A DNA stretch of 64,000 nucleotides from Gentiana macrophylla (Eukaryota > Streptophyta > Magnoliopsida > Gentianales > Gentianaceae). Positions within the stretch are counted from its first letter, which is position 1; the number at the start of each line of letters is the position of its first letter. The stretch spans positions 81,825,599 to 81,889,598 of the forward strand of contig CM047806.1 in the NCBI GenBank assembly GCA_026214975.1, in the 5' to 3' direction. The notes under the pieces are model-generated. The model had not been told where the DNA came from, made no database searches, and saw only the letters and a program-made list of their open reading frames with translations. Position numbers and translations under genes: made by a program. Shown piece by piece: positions 21,472 to 33,867 of the stretch.

Positions 21472-22674
21472 CTTTGAGATCTTAAAAGATAAGGTTCATC
21501 CCACACGAAAGATTTCAAATCGAGAGAAGAACTTTTTCTTCTCACGATAGGACAATTCGGATCGAGATAACGGGAATGAAGGTAATTGACAATGGCAGAA
21601 TACCATGGAACATCTGGAGCGCAGCCATCGATAAGCATGATATTTTCCAGAGGAAAGTAAAGATCTATATCGTCAGGGTCATCCTTTTCCTCACTTAACA
21701 TTCTCAAAACATGATCCTCCACAACGTTTTCACTGCCCTTTTTGTCTTTAATTTGAACGTCAAACTCTTGTAGGGTCAGTATCCAACGCAGTAGGTGCGG
21801 TTTGGCCTCTTTCTTAGTCATCAGATACCGCAAAGCAGCGTGATCCAGTCCACACAATCACTTGAGCTCCTAACAAGTAACTACGGAACTTGTCCATAGC
21901 AAAGACTGCGGCCAATAATTCCTTTTCAGTAGTAGTATAGTTAACTTGAGAAGGATTCAATGTGTGACTGGCGTAACAGATTGGCTAGAATTTCCCTTTG
22001 ATTTTTTGTCCTAAAACAGTACCAACTGCATAGTTTGATGCATCGCACATAAGCTCAAAATGTAGATTCCAGTCAGGAGATATAAGAATTGGAGCAGAGA
22101 TTAAACGGTCCTTAAGCTCCTCAAACGCTTGCTTGCAATCCTCATCGAAATTGAACTCAACGTCTTCCTTTAGTAAAGTAGACAGGGGCTTGGCTATCTT
22201 GGAGAAGTCTTGAATGAATCTTCTATAGAAACCGACATGTCCAAGAAAGCCTCTCACTTCACGCACATTCTTAGGATAACTCATCTTCTCGATAGCTTCT
22301 ACTTTTGCCCTGTCAACTTCTATACCTTTGGCGGAGATTTTGTGGCCAAGAACTATTCCCTCATCAACCATGAAATGGCATTTTTCCCAATTGAGCACTA
22401 AGTTCTTCTCCACACATCTGGATAACACTTGATCAAGATTGTCAAGGCAGTCGTCAAAAGACTGACCGAAGACCGAAAAAACGTCCATAAAGATTTCCAT
22501 ACACTTTTCTACGAGCCCGTCAAAGATAGCCGACATACATCTTTGAAATGTAGGCTGGGGCATTGCGAGAGACCAAATGGCATTCGCTGTGGCGAATGTA
22601 CCATAAGCGGTGAAAGTGGTCTTTTCTTGGTCAATTTGGATCAATGGGTATCCGGAAGTATCACGAATATCCAT
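21472..22674 (-). pseudogene. pol: Athila-1 reverse transcriptase (C-terminal part) and RNase H
   Basis: RT motifs: FQRCMSAIFDGLVEKCMEIF, then the active site reads FMDVFSVFG where FMDDFSVFG is usual, so the second catalytic Asp is Val. Then [48 protein letters not shown]. RNase H follows with TEKELLA near 21920 and HAALRYLMTKKEAKPHLLRW. Frameshifts lie near 22690 and 21860. The Asp loss alone should inactivate the polymerase. Confidence 0.9.
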
Positions 22675-22788
22675 CTAGAAGCGATAGAATGCGTGCCCCG
22701 CCAGACGCTCAAGCATCGGTCAATGAATGGAAGGGAAAGTGATCTTTCATGGTTACCTCATTGAGCTTTCGATAATCGATCTGAGACT

Positions 22789-24306
22789 CTATAACCCGGT
22801 GACAAGTCTCAATGCTATTTCCTCTCCCTTCTCATTCTTCTCAATTGTAATTCCACCTTTCTTGGGAACTACCTGAGTCGGGGAAACCCATTCACTATCA
22901 GCGATGGCATAAATGATTCCCATGTCCAGCAGTTTGATGATTTCCTTCTTAACCACCTCTTGCATATGAGGGTTGAGCCTCCTCTGGGGCTGTCTGACAC
23001 ATTTCACACCCTCATTAGTCTTGATCGTATGCATACAGATGTCCGGAGATATCCCTCTGATATCTCCTACTTGCCACCCAAAGGCCTTTTCATTCTTCTT
23101 TAAGACGTTGATTAATTTCATTTCCTTTAAACGAGACAGCTTGGCAGATATGATCAAAGGAAGTTTGTCACCTTCTCTTAAAAACACATACTTAAGATGT
23201 TTAGGCAACGGCTTCAACACCAAATCTGCAGGGGGGTCTTCTAAACTAGATTTGAGCTCTCCACCTTTCAACTCAACATCGCTGAGTTTACTTAGCGGTC
23301 CCACCGCCAAAGCTTCTCCTTCCAACAACTCGTCCTTAAATTCAGCTTCTAACTGCTCTAGACTTACCACACCATGATTATTCAAATTATCAACCAGTCG
23401 CTCATACTCCGTTGCCACAGCCATGACTTGCTTTTCCATCAAATCATCAAAGTCATCAGACGTCTCCTCAATGGAAAAACCGGTTGGAGGACCAGAGGGT
23501 ACTTGAGTGAATTTGGAGACAGTATAGCTTACCTCTTGATCACCAACACGTATCGTCACTCGCCCACCATCGCAGTCAATGAGGGCTCTAGCTGTAGACA
23601 AAAAGGGTCTTCCAAGAATCAGGGGAACATTCTCATCTTTTTCATTGTCTAGGACGTACCAGTCAACGGGAAAGGTAAATCTGCCGATTTGAACTAGTAC
23701 GTCTTTTAAGATTCCCGCTGCTTTCTTAGAAGATCTATCAGTGAATTGCAAATTCATGGTAGTGGGTTCTAGAAGATCAATTAAACCCAGTTGTTTGCAT
23801 AGAGACAATGGAATGAGGCTTATAGATGCACCCAGGTCACACAAAGAGTTAGGGAAGACTAGGCCTCCCATTAACACTGTAAGCATGAACTTTCCAGGGT
23901 CACCTCTCTTGGTTGGTAGGTTTTCATAATTGATCATTGAACAATCCTCACCAATCAGCCTCTCCATGTCTGACAACTTCCTTTTTGAAGAAACAACATC
24001 CTTGATAAATTTTGTATACTTAGGCATTTCAACCAAGACCTCTAATAATGGAAGATTTACCTGAGTATTTTTCAAGAGATTCAGCACCTTTTCATACTTC
24101 TTATCTTCACTCAAAGGGATGTTGCTCTTTCTTGGTGGAAATGGAAGCTTTTTCAGATCTCTCTCAGAAAAAACTTTCTTTGAAGACGCACTGACCGCTT
24201 TGTCTTCCAGATCTTTCCACCGAACAGCTTTTTCAATCTTTTCATTAGTCAGGGGATCAGCCTCCCGACTTCTGCTTGATTCTTCATTCCTCGGGATCGA
24301 CCACAC
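22789..24306 (-). CDS. pol: Athila-1 protease and N-terminal reverse transcriptase
   Basis: 505 open codons. The aspartic protease core is near residues 155-215 (LCDLGASISLIPLSLCKQLG), the Athila form of D-T/S-G with D-L-G-A. Then comes the flap/second half (VPLILGRPFLSTARALIDCD). From about residue 400 the RT fingers begin (GWQVGDIRGISPDICMHTI; NPHMQEVVKKEIIKLLDMGI; WVSPTQVVPKKGGITI). The frame breaks at 22789 just before the palm. This is the longest intact open frame in the window. Confidence 0.92.
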   Translation of the reverse strand: MWSIPRNEESSRSREADPLTNEKIEKAVRWKDLEDKAVSASSKKVFSERDLKKLPFPPRKSNIPLSEDKKYEKVLNLLKNTQVNLPLLEVLVEMPKYTKFIKDVVSSKRKLSDMERLIGEDCSMINYENLPTKRGDPGKFMLTVLMGGLVFPNSLCDLGASISLIPLSLCKQLGLIDLLEPTTMNLQFTDRSSKKAAGILKDVLVQIGRFTFPVDWYVLDNEKDENVPLILGRPFLSTARALIDCDGGRVTIRVGDQEVSYTVSKFTQVPSGPPTGFSIEETSDDFDDLMEKQVMAVATEYERLVDNLNNHGVVSLEQLEAEFKDELLEGEALAVGPLSKLSDVELKGGELKSSLEDPPADLVLKPLPKHLKYVFLREGDKLPLIISAKLSRLKEMKLINVLKKNEKAFGWQVGDIRGISPDICMHTIKTNEGVKCVRQPQRRLNPHMQEVVKKEIIKLLDMGIIYAIADSEWVSPTQVVPKKGGITIEKNEKGEEIALRLVTGL

Positions 24307-24416
24307 GAGGACTTCAAACTTTTTTCACCTCTCAGGGGATCAGCCACGAGTATTCTTTTGGCCAGGGGAGTGTAGGTGCTCGGCTTCCCTCCCGCCTTAT
24401 CAATGGCGGGGAGGGG

Positions 24417-25974
24417 CTAGTGGTTTCCCTGGTGGGAAGGACCACTAACTTGATTACCGCTTCTTAGATTCATTGCACTGGCCTCCTCTCTACCGTATGG
24501 AATTGATGGTACGAGGTCAGTACATTGGCCATTGTTTAAGTCGGTTTGAGCAACTTGACCACCCTTTGGATTTTTTCGGTGGCGAGGCGGTTGCCACTGG
24601 GGTCTTGAAGCTAAGCGCTCACCCAGTTGCCCAATTTGCCTCTCAAGATTTTTCATTGATCTATTTTGCTCCTCCTAAAGGAGTCCCATTGAGCTTTGAT
24701 ATCACTTGAGAGCCTTGAGAAGTTTGGGGGTTACGTGAATAGGGCTGGTTGGGTTGACTTTGGAATTGAGAATTTGAATTGGAAGGCCAATTTCGATTGA
24801 ATCTTTGAGTAGGATTGGAAAAATTTGAGTTTTGGTTCGATTAAAACCAGGGTTTCTATTGAAATTTTGATTCGAATTAAAATTCGAATTAGGATTGAAA
24901 CTGGAAGATTGATTAAACCCGTGGTTTTGGAAATTATTCGGCGAAACTTGATTAGACCTTTGGTTGTTACGGCCATAGAATGCATTCACTTGACGATTCT
25001 CGTCCGTTCATAGGGCGAGAATGAGAAGTGTGCCCCATATTGTCACGATTTTGACATGTGACTGATTATCTTGTCCATAATCATGAACAACATTCACTTG
25101 ATAAGGTGCAGGGGATTAAATTGACTTTGGCCATTCATATGGCGGTCGGACGGCGATTTTCCACGATCTGAGAACACGAGGGTTACGTGGTAAAAAGAAG
25201 TTTGATTTATCGGATTTGAAACTTGAGATGCCGCCATCTGCTTCTGCAGCATGGCGATCAAACTTTGCATGTTTACCTCCTCTACCTTAGGAGGAGGAGG
25301 AGGTGCTTGAATTGCTTGATAAGAGGGGGCGTAGTTGTACTTTGCAATGTCCTCAAACAGTGCCCATCCCTCATCAGGCGTTTTCTTAACGCGCCCCACG
25401 GATGAACTATTGACCATGCCTTTTGTAAGCTCGGTCAATCCACTAAAAAAGTGTTGACTTGCCTTTCCGGTGGCAAGCCATGGTGGGGACACTTTCTAAG
25501 CGAGAGACTTGATCTTTTCCCAACACTCAAAAAGGATTCATTCTCTTTTTGATAGAAAGTGAATATCTCGTTCAAACATTGGGCAGTTTTGGAAGGTGGG
25601 AAATATTGACTCAAGAAATCCTTTTCGAGTTCTACCCAAGTATTTATAGATTCAGCTGGGAGAGAGCTATACCACTCCTTAGCTTCTCCCTTCAACGAAA
25701 AAGGAAAAAGTTTCAGTTTGATGGCATCCTCACTTACTCCTTGGAAAGTGAGTGTGTGGATTTTCCGACTGAAACCCATGAAAGATTGATGCATCTTTGC
25801 ATCATCCCGAATGAGGCCAGGCTTTAGCTCGAAGGTGCGAGTGTTAATGGGCGGTAGGATGATAGCGGGTTGGATGTGTATTGCGCCAGGCATGGCGTAG
25901 TCCGCCAACGCATCGTCTATCATTAGCGAGCCATTATTACAAAATCGGTGATTTCCTTGGCTAGTGATCCTCAA
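24417..25974 (-). pseudogene. gag: Athila-1 gag
   Basis: Capsid-type Retrotrans_gag region: FELKPGLIRDDAKMHQSFMG, ISEDAIKLKLFPFSLKGEAK-like block, EWYSSLPAESINTWVELEKD, FLSQYFPPSKTA (25974-25435). A second frame (25492-25094) has WALFEDIAKYNYAPSYQA. Then an N/F/Q-rich linker (24989-24702: FNPNSNFNSNQNFNRNPGFN) and the C-terminal QIGQLGERLASRP and NLRSGNQV. At least three frameshifts. Confidence 0.88.
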
Positions 25975-26664
25975 GATCTTGCTCGGCTCTGTGCTGCGAG
26001 AACGCGAGCGTAAAATCCGCTGTTTGGCGGACTACGGTTCGCTCGGGTCGTGGGTGTATAGTAACGGTCCTTTTGACTCGAGTTTGCATAAACGGACCAA
26101 AAACAAGTGAAAGCAACCTAAAGACTTAGAAATTAAAAGCCTAAACTAAAAATTAAAAGCCTAATAAACGAAAATAAAGGAAAGGAAGAAAAAGAAACAT
26201 GATTATTAAGGAAAAGATAAACAGGACGGGCGCCCAAAGGTTTGGGCGGGCGTTTATAACTTTTAGATTGGGGCGGGCGTTCGGTTGGCCAAGCGCTCGT
26301 CTGGTCTTGAAAAGTTGAGCGGGCATCCAAATTTTATGGACACTCGTCTAAGTGAGTGAAAACGCTACAGGATTGAAAATTTTCCAGCGGACGGGCGTCC
26401 AAGATCCCAGACGCCCGTTTGGTAGCGGGAAAACTAGAACGAAGCGAAAATTTGCGAGAAAGAAAGGGGTAAGGAAAAGCAGAGAAAAAGAAACGTGATG
26501 ATAGATAGAAGAGAAGAAAACTAATCACAAGAGAAAGAAGAACCTTAAACCCTAACCTAAAAACCTAATATCCTAATAACCTAAACGATTATCAACTAAA
26601 AGCAGAATTAAAAGCGAAATATAAACAAGAAAGCGAAAAACAAAAACTAGGCAACCGTCCGGTT
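25975..26664 (-). other. Athila-1 leader with third palindrome cluster
   Basis: No gene. Degenerate GGACGGGCGTCC-type copies lie at 26222-26420 (one perfect near 26392). The rest is A-rich leader between PBS and gag. Confidence 0.65.
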
Positions 26665-26680
26665 CCCGGCAACGGCGCCA
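26665..26680 (-). other. Athila-1 primer-binding site (tRNA-Asp)
   Basis: Minus strand TGGCGCCGTTGCCGGG, a perfect complement of the plant tRNA-Asp 3' end, 6 nt from the LTR. Confidence 0.93.
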
Positions 26681-26686
26681 AAAACT

Positions 26687-28288
26687 TGTCACGGATTTTA
26701 TCTAACAAAACAAACAAGTAATAAAATTTATAATCCGGTATTCCCCAAGTATAAGGATCGTAGTATAGAGGTTGATACCGGGTCGATCTTACGGGGAACT
26801 GGCGATTGTTAACCCTAGTTTTTGTCTAATTAAATTATGTCACGGAAACTAATCTAAACAGCGGATAAAACTAAACGAAACTAAAAACAAACTTAACTAA
26901 AACGTAAAACTGGACAGAAGATATGATCTAAAGCCAGGGAAGATACGGGTTGCGAACAATTAAACTTAAACTAATATGAAATAAAAGTAACTAATCTAGA
27001 CAATTCAAGTTTCACGGGATTAAATTCAAGTTTTAACGAACAAACGAGCGATTGATCCACCTATCCTAACAAGTATCAATTCCTATCTCGATTATATTGC
27101 GTTTTCTAACCAAGTTGTGATTTCACCTTGTCTAAAACATGAACCCTAATTTCTTAGGTAATTCACCTATTAATCTATATCTTTCGATCTAAGATTAATG
27201 ATTTTACTAATCAAAGGTGTAAACTCTAACCTAGCAATTTAACCTATTATCTCTCGTTATGATAGATTAACCAACTATTCCTTATCATGGTGATCTAAGG
27301 TTTATAGAGACTTTCATCAACATAAAACAATCATAACATGCAAATCTTTCGATACAATTGCAATTAAACAATATAAACATGCATAAAGGAAACAACTTTA
27401 GGTAAAACTCACAATATAATCGCAGAAACGGAATCAAAACGTGTTGGATGGCTTCACAATGCTCGTTTGATGAAGCTTAGCCTCTCAACATCCTCTGGAA
27501 ACTCGAAATTGCAGGAAAAACTAACATAAAACTGCCTACTTTTAATCTAGAATTTTTAGCATAAAACTGGAATAAAAGAAGTAAAAACGCAGCCTAAAGC
27601 CGCCCCTAGGTTTAGGGTTTCGAATAATGAGTATATGGTATCCCTAAGGTAGAGAAAATGCGCTGTATATATAGAAAACAAAGGCGGCACTGCTAAGTCG
27701 GCTGAAGGACGCCCGTCCATACTTGTGAACGCCCGTCCAGATGGATTTGGACTTGCTTCAGACGCCCGTCTACTCAGCGTCCAAACTCTCTGTATCAAAT
27801 TTCTCAAATGGACGCTCGTGTGGAGATGGTGGACGCTCGTTCAGTAGACTTGAAAAAACTCTGTATTGATTTCATAAGGCCGGACGCCCGTTCATTTTAG
27901 CAGACGCCCGTCCATGCTGGACGGGACTTGGACGCCAGTTCAGCTGGATCCAAATTCGAAATCTTCAACTCTATCTCTTTTCTTCTAGCCAATTCCATCC
28001 TTATCTCTTTTTGATCAATTAAATCCGACTTGATCATCATTTAATCATCTTTCGAACCGCAATTATGCATCTACACGTCATCAAAAACATCGCAAAGTGT
28101 AATAGTATTCAAATAAACATGAAATCATCAATAAAACACATAAATTAACCAATTTTGCGAATAAACCATTTAAAACCTCACTTGCTCAATAAACCAATTA
28201 AACGCTCATTTTCTATGCAAATTATACAAATATGGAGGAAATTATCATAAAATATATCAATATAAAACGTATAAATTCACCCTTAACA
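26687..28288 (-). repeat. Athila-1 5' LTR
   Basis: On the plus strand TGTCACGG...CCTTAACA, 1602 bp, from the PBS side to the break in the Tat integrase. Contains a TATA box and palindrome cluster. The partner LTR is outside the window. Confidence 0.88.
27663..27950 (-). promoter_or_regulatory. Athila-1 LTR promoter: palindrome cluster plus TATA box
   Basis: TATA (CTATATATACAG on the minus strand, 27674-27663). From 27712 to 27950 lie about nine copies of the GGACGCCCGTCC palindrome or one- to two-base variants. Same design as at 19008-19230. Confidence 0.65.
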
Positions 28289-28293
28289 CGGAT
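28289..28293. repeat. Presumed target site of Athila-1 (CGGAT)
   Basis: Five bases of Tat integrase directly after the LTR end; the second copy should lie left of the window. Confidence 0.6.
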
Positions 28294-29043
28294 AGCATAC
28301 TGACGATTGCCAATGTTTGACATTGTTCTCTTCGCAGAATGTGTCGAACTCCTCCCTGAATTGAGGTCCGTGATCGACACTATTATTCTAGGGACGCCGA
28401 ATCGGTCCATATTTGGTCGAAAGCGAGAAAATAGGTTATATCCTTGGTCTTGATTTTACCAAGGCTTTGGCTTCAATCCACTTGGTGAAATAGTCCACGG
28501 CGACCACCACATACTCGCATCTGGCGCCCCCTTTTTTAATGGCCCGATGAGGTCGATGGCCCACATGTCGGAGGGCCCGCGCGGCTACGACAATGCTTTG
28601 TTCAGCGATGGTAGCCTTGGAATATCCACGAATTTTTGACATACGTCGCATGCCTTAGTATATTCCTTGGCGTCGTCCATGAGTTTCGGCCAATAATATC
28701 CTGCCAATAAGACTTTCTGAGCGAGGGTGCGGCTAGCTGGATGGCCGCCACATATCCCTTCATGCATTTCTATGATGATTCCATCGACCTCTTCAGGCCG
28801 TACGCATCTCAGCAATGGTTTAGAGAATGACCGTCGGTATAAGACATTGTTTAAAATAGTGTATCTGGCGGCTCTTCTGACCAGGGCTCTGGCCACGTTT
28901 GGCTCCTCTGGGAGCTTTCCAGAGTCGATGCATTCCCTTATTACATCAATCCAACATGGGTTGATGTATTGTAAGTCCATTACCTCGACCCTGTAGATGG
29001 CGGGCCCGGATAGATACTCTACCCTAATCGATGGGTTGCTCAT
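28289..29043 (-). pseudogene. pol: Tat integrase, interrupted by Athila-1
   Basis: Open from 29043 to 28585: GGHPASRTLAQKVLLAGYYW, then CDVCQKF (zinc site). Then, shifted, EYVVVAVDYFTKWIEAKALV (first Asp, about 28510-28450). Then DRFGVPRIIVS and an N-rich segment near the second Asp (28400-28300). The sequence stops at the Athila-1 junction before the catalytic Glu. Confidence 0.88.
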
Positions 29044-29057
29044 CTCGTCATTGCTGG

Positions 29058-29621
29058 TCAGCTTGGATAAATAATCAGCTCTGTGATTGTCCTCCCGGGG
29101 ATGTTGGTAAACTTGCGTGATTTGAAGGCGCTTTCAAGCCTTTTGAGCGAGATTAATATATTTTTGCAAAATTTGAAGTGGATGCCGAACGACCCGGTCA
29201 CTTGATTGACAACCAACTGGGAGTCGCAAAAGACCTGCACATTTTCGACTTTCATGGCTCTTGCGAGCTCTAGTCCCATGATGACTGCCTCGTACTCTGC
29301 CTGGTTGTTTGACGCAGTGAAGTTAAATCTCAGGGCTTTCTCAATTTCTTCTGAAGTTCCAGGCTCGAGTAAAATGATCCCCGCACCGCAACCTTTGAGG
29401 TTGGCGGTGCCATCGACATAGAGTAGCCAACAGTGACTTGGCCACTGAGGCTCATCCGCTGTGGTAATACTGTCCGGGATAGGTATGGCATTGGTTTGTT
29501 GCGGGATATCCTCATTGAAGCTCGTTTCGGCGATGAAATCGGGCAATGCTTGAGATTTGATGGCCTTTTGAGGTTCATACCGGATATCGAATTCGGTGAG
29601 CTCGATGGCCCAGCGTAGCAA
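29058..29621 (-). pseudogene. pol: Tat archaeal-type RNase H
   Basis: LLYVDGTANLKGCGAGIILL holds the first Asp, NQAEYEAVIMGLELARAM the Glu, and VQVFCDSQLVVNQVTGSFG the second Asp. The upstream part (LLRWAIELTEFDIRYEPQKA) is the connection to RT. This second RNase H is the Tat clade signature. Confidence 0.9.
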
Positions 29622-31269
29622 ACGACCTGATAAGTCCGGTTTGTGGAGGATCTTCCGTAGCGACGCGTCTGATAGTACTATGATTGAATGTGATGAAAAG
29701 TAACCCTTAATTTTCGGCGGCGATATACAACTTGTGATAGGCTAACTTCTCGATATTAAAATAATGACTCTCTCACTGGGCTTAGAGCCTTAGAAACATA
29801 ATAAAGCAGTTTTTGCGAGTACCCTCTTCTTTGATAAGTCTTTGCGGCGATGGCCTATATCGAGGCGACCGGATATAATAGCAAGGCGTCGCCGACCACT
29901 GGGTAGTAAGCAGAGGCGGGCTTGACAGTAGGCCTTGAGCTCTTGAAAGCCGAGAGCATTCTGTGTCCATAAAAGGTCTTATTTCCCTTTAGAATTTTGA
30001 AGAAGGGCAAGCTTTTCTCGGCGGATTTTGATATAAACCTTCCCAGGGCTATCACTCTCCCATTCAGCTTCTGTACCTCCTTAACGTTGTTTGGCTCGCT
30101 CATGTTTATTAGTGCTTCGATTTTCTCGGGGTTTGCTTCGATCCCCCTTTGACTTACCATGAAGCCCAAAAATTTCCCTGCCTGGACCCCAAAAGTGCGT
30201 TTGGCGGGGTTTAACTTCATCGAGTGACTTTTCACGTTTGCAAAGGTTTCGCGAAGGTCCACCAGATGATCCTGGCGACTTGATTTCACGACCATATCGT
30301 CGATGTAAGCCTCCATGTTCTTGCCTATTTGCGTGCTAAAAACTTGGTTCACCATCCTTTGATACGTTGAACCCGCATTCTTTAGACCAAACGGCATCAT
30401 TTCGTAGTAATATAATCCGCCAGCGGCCCTGAAGGCCATTTGCTCCTTGTCTTCGTCAGCCATTTTCACTTGGTGATAGCCCGAATAAGCGTCTAGAAAA
30501 CTCAGCGTTTCAAAACCCGCAATTCCGTCGACCATTTTGTCAATTCGTGCAGTGCGTAGGGATCTTTGGGGCAGGCTTTGTTCAGGTCGGTGAAGTCGAC
30601 GCACATCCGCCACTTGCCATTATGTTTCTTCACCATTACCACGTTTGCCAACCAGGTAGGGTACTGCAGTTCTTTGATAATGCTGGCTATTAGAAGCTTT
30701 TCGACCTCTTTCTTTATTGCGACCTCCTTTTCCATAGAGAATTGGCGCTCTCTTTGTTGGATCGGCCTAAAATGGGGGTCGACACTCAGATGGTGCAAAG
30801 CAATCTCCGATTCCACGCCCCTCATATCTGTCACCTCCCAGGCGAAGGCATCCAAGTTTGCCTTTAGAAGCTCGATCAACTCTTCCCTTTCCTTCTTGGT
30901 GGTTTGGGATCCTATCTTGACCTTCTGATCAGGGTGTTTGTTATTTATAACGACCTCGATCAGCTCGTCCTCGGTGATGAAGTCCGGCTCGTCTCGGATC
31001 TGCAATGTTTCAACCTCTACTGCTTCCTCTGGAACTTCCTTGAGCGTGGCGATCTGATTTGAGGTCATGTTAAATCCCTCTACTCTGGGTTGCTTGGAGT
31101 CGACCCTATTTTTGGTCATGTATTCGAGGAAAAACCCGGGTCGGCTGATGGCGACCCCAACTTCATTCCCTATGTTGAATTTGATTCTTTGGTGAGGAAT
31201 AGAAGCCACCATTTGGAATTTTCTCATTCTTTGGAATCCCAGAATCATGTTATAGCACGAGGAGATCAA
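29622..31269 (-). pseudogene. pol: Tat reverse transcriptase and first RNase H
   Basis: RT fingers and palm: GKWRMCVDFTDLNKACPKD, FLDAYSGYHQVKMADEDKEQ, MPFGLKNAGSTYQRMVNQVF, and an intact active site AYIDDMVVKSSRQ (about 30300). Then GKFLGFMVSQRGIEANPEKI. A frameshift near 30550 splits it. The first RNase H (29855-29622) is badly decayed. Confidence 0.9.
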
Positions 31270-31289
31270 TAACTAACTAGAAAGTGACT

Positions 31290-31560
31290 ACCTGCTCGCG
31301 GCAGGGCTCGTAATTGCCAAGAGTGATGTTAAGGTCGATGGTGCCTTTGACCCGCACCGTATCATTGGTAAAGCCTTCGAGCACCCTAAGGTATGGTTTC
31401 AGCTTGGCCTCACCGAATCCGATCTGTTTTTAAGCGGTCAAAATAGATGACATCCCGGCCACTCGAGGTGTCGACCATTACTCTGTTGACGCCATGCTTG
31501 TCATTTACCCCAACTTTGAGAATGAGGGTATTTCCATAGACGCCGTCGGTGTGTTGAGCT
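31290..31560 (-). pseudogene. pol: Tat protease remnant
   Basis: Minus strand reads HGVNRVMVDTSSGRDVIYFD, an aspartic-protease-like core (D-T-S-S), between gag and RT. Downstream frame is broken. Assigned mainly from position and this motif. Confidence 0.6.
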
Positions 31561-33522
31561 CACTTTTAGTGAACATGATCCCCTTTTCGCTTCCCCAAAG
31601 ACTACCTGCTTTTCAAACCGCGCGTATTGATTTGATGTATTTGGGATTTCATTTGGTTGTTCTTTGGGAATATTCCATGGATAACTTGAACTTCCCGTTG
31701 ATAGACGCGGGTTGGCGACTCTGTCCAGAACCGGTATTCCCGTCTCGTTTATACTTAGTCGCTGGTCCTCGCGGATCAATCTCTCTATTTCTCGCCTCAA
31801 TGTGAAGCATTCATCGGTGACGTGGCCGTGATCTTTGTTGTAGTCGCAGTATTTCGATTTATCGCGACTGTCGGGATCGCCCCTCATGGGCTTGGGTTTG
31901 TCGAAGTGTTCGCGAATCTCGAATAGTATCTGGGATGCTTTTGTGTTGAGAGGGGTGAAGTTATCATCGCTGAACTTGTATGGCTTCTTTACCTCGCGAT
32001 CGTGGCTAGCATCCCATCCCCTTTTCCCTCTTACGATCCTCCGTGCGATCCTCTTTATGTGGAGGTTGCTCCATTTTAGGTTTGGTTTTCCCAGAGGATG
32101 GCGCTTCGCTGACCCCCATCATCCGGGCCCTTTCCAGCATCTCCCTAAGACCCGCTTTGGGGGGGGCCGCAGGTTAAATTCTGTCTTCATCGGACCTTTA
32201 GCGATCCCTGTGAGGAAACATGTTATAACTGCGTCATCCGGAATGTTTCTTGTCTGATCGTATACTCGGATGAACCGCTCGTAGTATTCTTTTCCAGACT
32301 CATGTCCTCCCATGCGAACCTCATACAGGTCCTCTATGGTTTTCTTAGGTCTGCTTGCCGATTCAAATTCTCTGACGAATTTTTCCGATAGGTCCTCCCA
32401 ACTTTTAACTGAGCCACGGGGAAGCCCGCGTATCCAGGATGCGGCCCTATCTTGCATACTACCGACTAATGCGATGCACCAGGCGGATTTGTTTCGGGTT
32501 GCTAAAGTGATGCGGCCCTGGAAAGCGGTAAGCCAGTCGTTCGGACAAGAGTTACCATTGTAGTAATTATAGCTGGGGTAGCTAACCTTTTCAGTGCTGG
32601 TAGGCAACGTCTCTGTGATTTCTTTAGCGAGCACGTCGATTCCTGAGACCGGCGCGGCCCTCTCGACTGGCCTCGATTTCTTCAACTCCGCGAGCTCATT
32701 TCTCATTATTTCCACTTGTTCCGCCAAGGCAGAGTCGATCCTGGGTCGCGACAGTGCCTGCTTATCAGCCCGTTCCTGCCTGCGCTCTGATTCCCCACAG
32801 TCTTGCGATTCCTCCTGGCGAGCTCTTTTCTCCCTTATTATTATGCGAGCGTCCTGCGTGCTCCTATCTAGTCGGGGGGTATTCCTCCTGGAAGGCTGAG
32901 ACGACTTGGGGCCGAGGCCTTGTCCTTCTCACCCAACCTTTTGAAAGCTGATCCTTTTTCAAGTGTCTTTCCTCTCTGGTGATCGCGATCTGAGGTGTTG
33001 AGTTTTGCGCGATTTCTCTCATCAATCCTTTGCGACCCGATGAATGCACACTCTCTTCTATCTCAATTTCTTGGATCTGACCTTGGCGACCTTAATTATG
33101 GCTGCGGGGGCAGTTTCATTTCTAGGAGTATTCGGGGGTCGTATCGCCATTGGGGCCTGGCCCTTTGCTACCAGGCGAGAGTTGGTTAAGTACATAGTTT
33201 CCGCATACCTTGCATATTCTCTCATTTCCGCAATCTCAGGATCCTCCAGGGAGCCTGGTCTTGTCTCGGGGGTCGACTTTTGACTCTGTTGTGACCTTGT
33301 TCTCTCTTTCCGAGCCCTATCTAGCGCAAAAACGGCCTCCTTTGACTTGGCCTTTTGGTTAATGACGTTCCGGGCGTCGCTAGGCGAAAGGACCCCTCGT
33401 TGCGACCCTTCTCCTGCGGGGAGATTGTCAAGTGTTTCTCCTACCTCCTCTCCCCGAGCCTGATGTTGCATGCCCTCCTTTGTAGGGGTTTTGGGTGTCA
33501 GATGTCCTTTACTTCCTGTCAT
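31501..33522 (-). pseudogene. gag: Tat gag
   Basis: ATG at 33522 (MTGSKGHLTPKTPTKEGMQH) with an R/K/E-rich N-terminal region. The capsid part, 32727-32119, has NDWLTAFQGRITLATRNKSA, DRAASWIRGLPRGSVKSWED, LSEKFVREFE and GKEYYERFIRVYDQTRNIPD. The C-terminal zinc-like segment is KYCDYNKDHGHVTDECFTLR (about 31840), the Tat form of the knuckle with an altered Cys. Frameshifts at about 33060, 32750 and 32100. Confidence 0.85.
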
Positions 33523-33867
33523 TCGTTGTAGAGCGACTTTCTGGGGAACAACGGTGGTGATTTGCGTAATGACCCCGAAAAGTGTGATTTTCCCGAAGCG
33601 TTTCGTTTGGGTGAGGTTTTTTTCTAGGTATATGCTTTTGAGGTAGAAAAGTTTGCTCTTTGACAGCTCTCTTCTGGGGGGAGGGGAACAAAGGCGATTT
33701 TGAGGGTTTTTCTTTGTAAGATTACCTCTTTTCGGAACGTAACGTGGGCGAATGAGTGTAGCCGGACGTTTCTAACTGGTGAAGGTGAGATTCTTTCGAT
33801 CCGTTGCGTGTTATCACTTTTAGATGCTTTTCACGCCTGGAACTGTAAGCAAGCTATTGGGTGGTTT

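Larger units (their letters stand above)
17835..28288 (-). mobile_element. Athila-1, Athila-type Ty3/gypsy retrotransposon (3' end outside window)
   Basis: Minus-strand order from right to left: 5' LTR (26687-28288), tRNA-Asp PBS, gag, protease, RT, RNase H, integrase, a 132-codon ORF and an env-position ORF that is cut by Copia-1 at 17834/17835. Gag and pol motifs, the PBS and post-pol ORFs are those of the Athila lineage. It lies inside the integrase of the Tat element (junction 28288/28289). The 3' LTR must lie left of the window. Confidence 0.92.
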
